Source: UBA7488 sp964414185
GTDB lineage: Bacteria; Pseudomonadota; Alphaproteobacteria; CAAHEQ01; UBA3637
NCBI GenBank assembly: GCA_964414185.1
Contig: CAYPVK010000003.1
Coordinates: forward strand, 102,869-166,868
Direction: 5' to 3'
DNA: 64,000 nucleotides
Shown: in pieces, positions 26,534-34,774 of the stretch
How the letters are laid out: every line of letters starts with the position of its first letter
Position numbering within the stretch: the first letter of the stretch is position 1
Made by a program: the position numbers and the translations under genes
The notes under the pieces: model-generated
The model's database searches: none
What the model saw: only the letters and a program-made list of their open reading frames with translations
Told to the model about the DNA's origin: nothing

Positions 26534-28572
26534 CAACCGTTCTCCTGTTCAAAAAATAAAACACTCCATGACGGTGCGATAACTTCTCGCATCGTTTCGT
26601 ATTCCGTATTTGTTTCGGACGTATCCATGATAAGACGCCATTTATGTGTGCTTTGTGCAGGCAGCTTCCATTTTATATCTTCACTGAAAGCATTAAATAT
26701 AATAAATATGTCTTTGTTTTCATTATTAATAAAGCAGGACAACGCACGCACATATGATTTCCAATCATCCGCGTTCATCATTTCGCCGTCCGGACGACAC
26801 CATAAGAAATTTTCGGGTTTAAAAAAATCGTCTTGTTCCATGACCGGATAAGTTTTACGAATACATAACAACTTTTTAACCAGCTTTAATATCCTTTCAC
26901 CGGCCGGGGTTATACCTTGCCAATCTATCCAGGATAATTCATTATCTTGAGCATAAGTATTATTGTTTCCCCGCTGCGAACGTAAAATTTCATCGCCTGC
27001 CCGCATCATCGGCGTACCGAATGCCAACAACAATGTCGCCATTAATCCGCGCGCACGACGTTCACGATTCAACAAAATGTTTTTATCGCCCGTTTCTCCT
27101 TCCACGCCACTGTTCCAAGAGTTATTATTATCACTGCCGTCGCGATTTTCTTCGCCGTTCGCTTCATTATGTTTCGAATTATAACTGACCAAATCATATA
27201 ATGTAAATCCGTCATGAGCCGTTATAAAATTGACTGTTTCCCAAGGTTTGCGCCCATGATTTTGATAAACATCCGATGATCCGGTAATACGGTATGCAAA
27301 ATCGGATGCGACACCTTCATCCCCTTTCCAAAATTTGCGAACCGTATCACGGAATTTATCATTCCATTCGGCCCAACCGGGACGGAATGAACCGACTTGA
27401 TAACCGCCCAAACCTAAATCCCACGGTTCCGCGATTAATTTCAAACGCTGCAATGTCGGATCTTGTTGCACGGCAGACAAAAAATCACTGTTAATTGTAA
27501 ATTGATTGTTGTTGTCGCGCGCAACGGTCGTTGCCAAATCAAAACGAAAACCGTCGATTTGGACTTTATCCGCCCAATAACGCAGTGAATCCATGACTAA
27601 TTGCAATACACGCGGGTGTCCCAAATTAAACGAATTGCCGCACCCCGTCGTATCGTCATAATATCTGGGATTTTCTTTGTTCAAACGATAATAAACCGAA
27701 TTGTCTATACCCCGATAACATAGCGTTTGTCCCATTTGGTCGCCTTCGCCCGAATGGTTATAAACAACATCCAAGATGACCTCAACACCTGCTTCATGGA
27801 AAACATCGACCATATGTTTGAATTCGCTTAAATCGCCATTCGACAAATACGGCGCATGCGGTGCCATAAAGGCAATCGGATCATATCCCCAATAATTCGT
27901 CAATCCTTTATCAAACAAAAAACCGCCCGTTAAAAAGGCAGCCGTCGGCAAAAATTCGACCGACGTAATGCCCAATGATTTAATATACTCTACAACCTTT
28001 TTAGCGGCCATTCCCGCGCAAGTGCCGCGAATGGCCTTGTCAACATCGGGATTGCGCATTGTGAATCCCTTTAAATGAGATTCATAAATCGTAACTTCAT
28101 CCCACAATGTTTTGGGCTTGTCTGCTTTAAATTTATAAGCATCATCATCCACGACGACACATTTAGGGACAAACGATGCAGAATTGCGACGATTAAAAGA
28201 TAAATCTTGTTTGTCCGAAAACGGAATATAGCCCAACATCGTGTTGTTTGAAATTATCGGTCCTGTTAATTGTCGAGCATATGGGTCAATTAACAACTTA
28301 TGATGATTAAAACGGTGCCCCTTTTCGGGGTCATACGGCCCATAAACACGATATCCGTACAACTGCCCCGGTTTTATGCCTTTGATATAGCCGTGAAAAA
28401 CTTCATCCGTATATTGAGGCAAATCTATGCGTGTTTCGCCAGTACCTTTTTTATTGAACAAGCACAACTGCACACGTGTTGCGGTTGACGAAAAAAGTGC
28501 AAAATTAACTCCATTGCCGTCATATTGTGCCCCCAACGGATATGGCAAGCCGTTTAAAACTTCATATGTCAT
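26533..28572 (-). CDS. glgX: Glycogen debranching enzyme GlgX
   Basis: This GH13_11 isoamylase-type enzyme (679 residues) hydrolyses alpha-1,6 branch points in glycogen limit dextrins. An N-terminal CBM48 domain (PLGAQYDGNGVNFALFS) is followed by the catalytic barrel with DVVYNHSGEGD, nucleophile in GFRFDLATT, acid in LIAEPWDLG, and NFITAHDGFTLYDLVSYN, a GlgX hallmark. It is 41 bases after glgB, and malQ overlaps its stop. Together the three genes remodel a branched storage glucan; glgA, glgC and glgP are not in this window. Confidence 0.96.
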   Translation of the reverse strand: MTYEVLNGLPYPLGAQYDGNGVNFALFSSTATRVQLCLFNKKGTGETRIDLPQYTDEVFHGYIKGIKPGQLYGYRVYGPYDPEKGHRFNHHKLLIDPYARQLTGPIISNNTMLGYIPFSDKQDLSFNRRNSASFVPKCVVVDDDAYKFKADKPKTLWDEVTIYESHLKGFTMRNPDVDKAIRGTCAGMAAKKVVEYIKSLGITSVEFLPTAAFLTGGFLFDKGLTNYWGYDPIAFMAPHAPYLSNGDLSEFKHMVDVFHEAGVEVILDVVYNHSGEGDQMGQTLCYRGIDNSVYYRLNKENPRYYDDTTGCGNSFNLGHPRVLQLVMDSLRYWADKVQIDGFRFDLATTVARDNNNQFTINSDFLSAVQQDPTLQRLKLIAEPWDLGLGGYQVGSFRPGWAEWNDKFRDTVRKFWKGDEGVASDFAYRITGSSDVYQNHGRKPWETVNFITAHDGFTLYDLVSYNSKHNEANGEENRDGSDNNNSWNSGVEGETGDKNILLNRERRARGLMATLLLAFGTPMMRAGDEILRSQRGNNNTYAQDNELSWIDWQGITPAGERILKLVKKLLCIRKTYPVMEQDDFFKPENFLWCRPDGEMMNADDWKSYVRALSCFINNENKDIFIIFNAFSEDIKWKLPAQSTHKWRLIMDTSETNTEYETMREVIAPSWSVLFFEQENG

Positions 28573-28613
28573 TCATTCCCCCGTTTGTTCATATCCGACG
28601 AATCAATACGCAT

Positions 28614-30839
28614 CTAAGCTTCCTTTAATTTAAAAACGACGACAGACAACGGAGGCAAAACAACTTGCAACCTGTACGGTCTAAAATTCCAACCAGGTTC
28701 CAAAGTTTGCAAATCTTGGTTATTTCCGATACCCGAACCGCCATATTTCGTATCATCAGAATTAAAAATTTGCACGTATGTACCCGATTCGCCGACACCG
28801 ATTTTGTAATCATACCGGGGTACCGGCGTAAAATTGCACGCCACAATCAAATTATCTTGAGGTTTTGTGCCCTTTCGCATAAAGGTAACGGTCGAACCGG
28901 ATACATCCGATCCGTCAATCCATTCAAAACCGCGTTCATCGCAATCAAAAGCATGCATGGCTTCTTGAGTACGGTACAAGGCATTTAAATCCTTCAATAA
29001 TGTTTGAACGCCTTTATTATTGGGATTGGACAACAAATCCCAATCCAAGCTGTCAGCATAATTCCACTCTTTATTTACAGCCAATTCAGAGCCCATAAAC
29101 AGCAATTTTTTCCCCGGATGTGCAAACATATATGAATAATACAATCGTAAATTGGCAAATTTTTGCCATTCATCCCCCGGCATTTTGTTAATCAGCGAAC
29201 CTTTGCCGTGAACGACTTCATCATGCGATAACGGCAACGTGAAATTTTCCGTCCATGCATATAAGAAACTGAAAGTCAACTCATTATGGTGATACTTGCG
29301 ATTAATCGGATCTTCCTGCATGTATTTTAACGTATCATGCATCCATCCCATGTTCCATTTATAACCGAACCCCAAACCGCCGATAAATGTCGGGCGGGAT
29401 ACCATTGGCCATGAAGTCGATTCTTCGGCAAAAGTCGTCGCACCGACATTTTCCCCGAAAATCAATTCATTCAAGCGGCGCAAAAAGGCGACGGCTTCAA
29501 TATTTTCTCGACCGCCGTATTCGTTCGGAATCCATTCGCCGTCCTTGCGCGAATAATCCAAATACAACATACTGGCAACGGCATCGACACGCAAAGCGTC
29601 AATATGATATTCCCGAATCCAAAAAAGCGCATTGGACAAAAGAAAATCAGATACCTCTGAACGCGAATAATTATAAATTTTCGTTCCCCAATCCATGTGT
29701 TCGCCACGGCGCGGATCGGCATGTTCGTAAAGGGCCGTGCCGTCAAAATCGGACAAACCGAAAGCATCCTTCGGAAAATGGGCAGGAACCCAATCCATAA
29801 TAACGCCTATACCCGCTTGGTGCAACTTATCAATCAAATACCTGAAATCTCCCGGCGTGCCGTAACGGCTGGTCGGCGCATACATGCCGGTTACCTGATA
29901 TCCCCAAGAACCGTCAAACGGATATTCGGACAGCGGCATGAATTCAACATGCGTAAAACCCATTTCTTTGACATATGCGGGCAATTCTTCGGCCATTTCC
30001 AAATAAGTTAACCACCGGTTGTCCTCTAAAGAATTACGACGCCATGATCCCAAATGCACTTCATAAATTGAAATAGCGGCCCCTAATGCATTGGCTTTGG
30101 CACGCCCGTTTTGAATCCAATCATCATCTTGCCATTTATATGTACTTAAATCATAAACCAATGTCCCCATTTTAGGACGCATTTCATATGCAAATCCGAC
30201 AGGATCGATTTTAAGAGGCAACAAATCGCCGTTGGCACCGATTATTTCATATTTATAAATATCCCATTCTTTCAACCCCGGGACAAACAATTCCCATATG
30301 CCCGATGACCCGCGCGGGCGCATCATATGGCGCCGACCGTCCCAATTATTGAAATTGCCGACAACACTGACACGTTTGGCATTCGGCGCCCAAAGAGCAA
30401 AAGAAACGCCGTCAACATCTTGATGTTTTATTAAGTGTGCCCCCAAACGTTCATAAGATTTATAATGAGTACCTTCATTATATAAATATAAATCCATATC
30501 ACCCAAAACGGGCAAAAACCGATACGGATCATCCGTAACATATTGTGTTTCGTCAAATAACGTTATTTTAAGGCGGTAATTAAAAAAATCTTGTTTATCT
30601 TTAAAATTTAATTGAAATAAACCGTCGACGTCCGTTTTTTCCATAACGCCCAGCGTATGCCCGTCAGCGGCATCAAGTACTTCAACCGTTTTGGCCTGAG
30701 GTTGTACGGTTCGAATAAAAATAAAGTCTTTTCCACCATTTTCGGAAGCCTTGTGCATTCCCAAAACGGCAAACGGATCTCCGAAATAACGGCCGCCGAG
30801 CAAATTATGAACAGTTTGGTTGTTTAAGTTATATTCCAT
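28614..30839 (-). CDS. glgB: 1,4-alpha-glucan branching enzyme GlgB
   Basis: This 741-residue GH13_9 enzyme cuts alpha-1,4 chains and rejoins them by alpha-1,6 bonds. It has two N-terminal beta-sandwich modules, the second (CBM48) with FALWAPNAKRVSVVGNFNNW, then the barrel with nucleophile in ALRVDAVASMLYLDYSR, acid in TFAEESTSWP and the LSHDEVVHGKGSL segment. A C-terminal all-beta domain closes the protein. It is the first gene of glgB-glgX-malQ-thioesterase, with AAGGGG before the ATG. The divergent autotransporter gene starts about 145 bases away. Confidence 0.97.
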   Translation of the reverse strand: MEYNLNNQTVHNLLGGRYFGDPFAVLGMHKASENGGKDFIFIRTVQPQAKTVEVLDAADGHTLGVMEKTDVDGLFQLNFKDKQDFFNYRLKITLFDETQYVTDDPYRFLPVLGDMDLYLYNEGTHYKSYERLGAHLIKHQDVDGVSFALWAPNAKRVSVVGNFNNWDGRRHMMRPRGSSGIWELFVPGLKEWDIYKYEIIGANGDLLPLKIDPVGFAYEMRPKMGTLVYDLSTYKWQDDDWIQNGRAKANALGAAISIYEVHLGSWRRNSLEDNRWLTYLEMAEELPAYVKEMGFTHVEFMPLSEYPFDGSWGYQVTGMYAPTSRYGTPGDFRYLIDKLHQAGIGVIMDWVPAHFPKDAFGLSDFDGTALYEHADPRRGEHMDWGTKIYNYSRSEVSDFLLSNALFWIREYHIDALRVDAVASMLYLDYSRKDGEWIPNEYGGRENIEAVAFLRRLNELIFGENVGATTFAEESTSWPMVSRPTFIGGLGFGYKWNMGWMHDTLKYMQEDPINRKYHHNELTFSFLYAWTENFTLPLSHDEVVHGKGSLINKMPGDEWQKFANLRLYYSYMFAHPGKKLLFMGSELAVNKEWNYADSLDWDLLSNPNNKGVQTLLKDLNALYRTQEAMHAFDCDERGFEWIDGSDVSGSTVTFMRKGTKPQDNLIVACNFTPVPRYDYKIGVGESGTYVQIFNSDDTKYGGSGIGNNQDLQTLEPGWNFRPYRLQVVLPPLSVVVFKLKEA

Positions 30840-30912
30840 TGTTTACCCCTTGTTTTATAATATCGTAATATAGCATTGTTTACTTTTAAATAAAAGAATA
30901 AAAAAAATTATA

Positions 30913-30941
30913 TTGACTTTAGTTGATTTTTTATTTACAGT
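30913..30941 (+). promoter_or_regulatory. Possible promoter of the autotransporter gene
   Basis: TTGACT at 30913-30918 and TACAGT at 30936-30941 are 17 bases apart in an AT-rich stretch 44 bases before the ATG. The -10 match is only fair. Confidence 0.35.
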
Positions 30942-30984
30942 TCATAAACGAAATATTAATTTTTTATTAATTACGAGGCCCTCT

Positions 30985-33663
30985 ATGATTAAGAACTCAA
31001 TCATCCTGCTGCTTATTGCAACTATATCTTATATTCCTTTTGCAAAAGCCGATGAAAGTACTCAGGATTATGTTATTACGAAAACGGTTGAAACTTCGTC
31101 TTTAACCGAACAAGGCCTTTATGTTTCCTCAAAGGGCAATCTGACTCTCAAAGGGGATTCAACAATAACGAATCATATTATCGTTGACGGCGGTTCATTA
31201 ACATTAGCATTGCCGGAAAATGATGACGATGATGATGATGACGATACGCAAACAACGACAAGCACTTTAACTCAAACCAACGCCGATGACGAACAAGCTT
31301 TGACCATCCGTAACGGCGGAACCGTGACGCTTGAATCAACGACAACGGCGACCATTGCCGGTAAAGCTGATTTGATTAATGGCACTTTAAACGTTGCGTC
31401 TACTTTAACAATCGGAAAAGATTATACATCGGATAATTCAAAACTGGATGCCGACGGTTCAGTCAGTATCAGTGGCGATGCGTCTCTTACAAATTCATCC
31501 GCTTTATCCGGTACAGTCAGTATCGGCGGTAACCTGACGGCATCGGACAGTACTATTGATGCCGGTATAAATACGATTACCGTGACAGGAACGGGATCAA
31601 TAACCGGCGGGACCGTAACCGCATCGGCAAACACTGACGCCACGGGTTCAATAACTTTTAATGACAAAATGACAATTTCGGATTCAGCCATAAACCTTCA
31701 AGGTGGAGACGGCGAGCCTTTTTTAAAAGCGACGGATATTTCCGCGACGGACACCGATATTTCTTTGTCAACGGCACGCATTTATGCCACAAACGGGAAT
31801 ATTGTTTTGGATAACAGCAATGTTGAAGCCGATCATGGTGGTTTAACTGCCACGGGAACAATTGATTTGAAAAACGGCACATACACGTTTTACGGAAGTA
31901 CGACAGCTTTAAGTGCGACACAAACTAATGTGGCAAGCGATGCTACGTTGAACCTTGACGCAGGCAGCGTCGTTTCGGGCATATTGAACGTAAACGGCAA
32001 CGTTTCTTTGTTAGAAACGAAAACCGACGATTTAAATGTGAGCGGAGCTTCGGGCAACGGCAATATTGATATGAAATGGAATAATTTTATTGACGGCAAT
32101 TTTAATTTGACCGAAAACGCAACAATGACAATGAGCCAATCGGCGGATCATACTTCCATATTAAGCATCACAAACGGTGATATGAACGTTACGAATTCTT
32201 CGGTTGATTTGGATCTCGGCATTATTAAAAACGAAGACGGCGCAGTGAATTTTAATGATAATTCGGCGTTGTCATTGCGTATTGCCGGCAAACCGACTGA
32301 CGAAAAAGATACTTACGGCCATATTGAAGCGAATGAAATCAATATCAGCGGCAATAACACATCATTAAACATTATTTTGGATACGGGAGTTTTAACAAAA
32401 GAAGAAGGGCAAATCGATTTCACTTTGCTTGATGCGAATACTGTGGACGGTCAATTTTCGGAATTGGTAAAAAACAACCGTTATACAATCGTTTATAAGG
32501 GCGACGGCGTCTTTGGAATTACTGAAAAAACATCTGCCGGCGGAGTCGTGACCGAAGACGATTACGATATCCGAGATATGGCGGACGCATGGTTAAGTGA
32601 AGCGTTCCCAAGCGATTCACCCGGGAAAGAAGTCCAAGATATGTTGAACACGCTTTCACAAACACCCGGTATGGAACAAGCTTTCACGGACACGTTGAAT
32701 GCATTATCTCCTGATACAACGCCGATTGTCACAACTTTATCGGCCACGTTTAACCGCCAAATGGCTAATGTTATCGGTGCCCGTTTGGAAAAAATGCGTG
32801 CTCAATCAAAATACCGTTATAAACGTTACACATATAACCAACAGCCGATTTTTGAAAAACAAGACGGCCTATGGATACAAGGTTTAACCAACAAAATCGA
32901 TTATACGGATTCTAAAGGTTTTGACGCCAAAAACAACGGCGTGGCCGTGGGGGCGGATATAGAATTGGTTGACGGATTTAAAATCGGTTTGGGATATTCT
33001 TATACCGATACGGATGCAAATTCAATCGGCCGAGACACAGATGTTTCAACGCATTTGGGTGCCGTTTACATTGACATGAACGGCGATGAATTTTATTTTA
33101 ACACATTGGCAACCTATGGGCGTTCTCAATATGAAGAGAAAAAAGATGTCTTTTCCCTGCCCGTCAAAGCCAAATATGACGTAGATTTTTGGGGTGTTCA
33201 AAGTATTTTAGGGTACGACCCGGGTGCCATGCGGATAGGCAAATACGGTATGGGAACAATTATGCCCGAAATCGGCGTGCGTTATATGGCAATTAAGAAA
33301 AAAGGGTATACGGATTCTGCCGACCAACGCGTCAAAGATGCCGATGCCAACACGTTGACGGGTACTTTGGGCGCCCATTATACGCTTAACTATGATTTTG
33401 GCAATATCGTCATTTACCCTGATTTAAAAGCTGCCGTCACTTATGATTTCATTCAAGACGAATTGGAATCGGTCGTGGTTTTGCCAAATGATTTGGCTTA
33501 TCGCGTTAAAGAAGAACGCTTGGATAAATTGGGCGTTGAAGTCGGCGCGGAATTGGGAGTTAAAATCGCCAAAACGGTAGATATTTCGCTCAGCTATTTG
33601 GGTATGTTCAGAAAAGATTATAAGGATCATACCGGATTTTTGAATTTGAAATATCATTTCTGA
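30985..33663 (+). CDS. Autotransporter (type Va secretion) adhesin-like protein
   Basis: The protein has 892 residues. The signal peptide (MIKNSIILLLIATISYIPFA) is followed by a passenger of about 600 residues with many short Gly/Asn/Ser/Thr beta-strand repeats, as in right-handed beta-helices. It includes a run of seven Asp near residues 80-87. A helical linker near residues 530-610 leads to a C-terminal autotransporter beta-barrel beginning near residue 625 (GLWIQGLTNKIDY) and ending in the expected terminal phenylalanine (LNLKYHF). The passenger would be displayed at the surface; no protease or other catalytic motif is visible. The ATG at 30985 is preceded by GAGG and gives the proper signal peptide; a TTG at 30913 does not. 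Confidence 0.92.
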   Translation: MIKNSIILLLIATISYIPFAKADESTQDYVITKTVETSSLTEQGLYVSSKGNLTLKGDSTITNHIIVDGGSLTLALPENDDDDDDDDTQTTTSTLTQTNADDEQALTIRNGGTVTLESTTTATIAGKADLINGTLNVASTLTIGKDYTSDNSKLDADGSVSISGDASLTNSSALSGTVSIGGNLTASDSTIDAGINTITVTGTGSITGGTVTASANTDATGSITFNDKMTISDSAINLQGGDGEPFLKATDISATDTDISLSTARIYATNGNIVLDNSNVEADHGGLTATGTIDLKNGTYTFYGSTTALSATQTNVASDATLNLDAGSVVSGILNVNGNVSLLETKTDDLNVSGASGNGNIDMKWNNFIDGNFNLTENATMTMSQSADHTSILSITNGDMNVTNSSVDLDLGIIKNEDGAVNFNDNSALSLRIAGKPTDEKDTYGHIEANEINISGNNTSLNIILDTGVLTKEEGQIDFTLLDANTVDGQFSELVKNNRYTIVYKGDGVFGITEKTSAGGVVTEDDYDIRDMADAWLSEAFPSDSPGKEVQDMLNTLSQTPGMEQAFTDTLNALSPDTTPIVTTLSATFNRQMANVIGARLEKMRAQSKYRYKRYTYNQQPIFEKQDGLWIQGLTNKIDYTDSKGFDAKNNGVAVGADIELVDGFKIGLGYSYTDTDANSIGRDTDVSTHLGAVYIDMNGDEFYFNTLATYGRSQYEEKKDVFSLPVKAKYDVDFWGVQSILGYDPGAMRIGKYGMGTIMPEIGVRYMAIKKKGYTDSADQRVKDADANTLTGTLGAHYTLNYDFGNIVIYPDLKAAVTYDFIQDELESVVVLPNDLAYRVKEERLDKLGVEVGAELGVKIAKTVDISLSYLGMFRKDYKDHTGFLNLKYHF

Positions 33664-33667
33664 TTTA

Positions 33668-33708
33668 TGAAGCGCGTTTTGATTTTTTTCAAAGCGCACT
33701 TTTTTACT
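33668..33708 (+). terminator. Intrinsic terminator after the autotransporter
   Basis: The arms GCGC(GT)TTTGA and TCAAAGCGC pair with a small bulge around a T-rich loop, followed by ACTTTTTT. Confidence 0.7.
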
Positions 33709-33866
33709 GGAGACGCAAAATTTATGAATTTTGAATTTTTCCGCCGGAGCGACTATGCATATTCCCATGGATTTATTTTAAAAAAATTCTTAAAATTTCT
33801 CTATCGGTAACCATTCTATTTACACTTCTTTGGACTTTTGCTTTAAAAAAGCCGATATATCAACAT

Positions 33867-34484
33867 TTGTACGGAAAACCATATTCGGACAATTTAACGA
33901 TTTACGAACGGGACATTTTTGAAAATCCGCCTATCCTCCCTTCTTCCATAATTCTGAAGTCGTCAAACTTTTCCGTCCGATTAACTTTTGTAAAGTTTTA
34001 CCGTTCCACGGCTAAGGTTGTTTATGTAGATCGCTACAACTTTATCGGCACTTGGTACCGAGGCAATCGGTTTTCTTATATTTATGATAAAATCGCTCCG
34101 TTGGATATTTCAACGGTCAGCGGGAAAACCGCACAGCCCGATATTTTAAAACATTTTGACTTTTCACATGAATATCGACTTTTATGGTCTGAATCCAAAA
34201 GACGGAACGAACTGTTTATACGCGATGACATCAATAATAATCATATTATTCCCGCCAATAAAAATATCGCCAAAGCACTTGAAATCCTTAAAACAGGAAA
34301 TACGGCCCATATGGAAGGATATTTGGTACATGTAAACGGTTTGAATTCGGATAAAAATTTTGAGTTAAAATCCGCCCTGTCATCCGGAGAAATCTCCCAT
34401 CAAAAAGCCGGTGGTCAAACAACCGGCTTGTGCCGTGTTATTTACCTGACAAAAATAGCATTCGACGGATATATATTTGAATAA
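33867..34484 (+). CDS. Orphan membrane-anchored protein with apparent frameshift at its start
   Basis: From the first usable start codon in frame (TTG, 33867) this gives 205 residues, but the same frame is open back to 33735 and codes for a convincing membrane anchor (KISLSVTILFTLLWTFALKK) directly ahead of it. No ATG, GTG or TTG in that frame precedes the anchor. An ATG with GGAG lies at 33755, in another frame, and reaches the stop TAA after eight codons at the sequence TTTTAAAAAAA (33776-33786). Losing or skipping one T there joins it to the anchor frame. The body has no recognised domain; the C-terminal part is rich in small and charged residues. It may be a frameshifted gene, a +1 recoding case or a base error. 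Confidence 0.6.
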   Translation: MYGKPYSDNLTIYERDIFENPPILPSSIILKSSNFSVRLTFVKFYRSTAKVVYVDRYNFIGTWYRGNRFSYIYDKIAPLDISTVSGKTAQPDILKHFDFSHEYRLLWSESKRRNELFIRDDINNNHIIPANKNIAKALEILKTGNTAHMEGYLVHVNGLNSDKNFELKSALSSGEISHQKAGGQTTGLCRVIYLTKIAFDGYIFE

Positions 34485-34698
34485 CGATAATCAACAAGAT
34501 TGCCCGCATTATCTTAAAATAAACGAAAAAGAGCCATGATATGATGCCGAAAATTTGTCAATATTTCTTTTAACTTAAATACCGATATATATAAAAAAAC
34601 TCCTTGCAATTAAGCCCAAAAAATGATAGACATTTACCGTAAGCAAACTAAAAAACTTTACTTATCAAAGATATTTATGAAAAAAAATATATAACATC

Positions 34699-34729
34699 TT
34701 GACAAGTAGGCTTTTTTTAACGGTAAAAT
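34699..34729 (+). promoter_or_regulatory. Possible ppdK promoter
   Basis: TTGACA at 34699-34704 and TAAAAT at 34724-34729 are 19 bases apart, wider than ideal. Nothing else recognisable lies in the 34485-34774 spacer. Confidence 0.4.
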
Positions 34730-34774
34730 TCTGGCCGCAATCAGAATAACATAAACTTAAAATAAGGAATGAAA

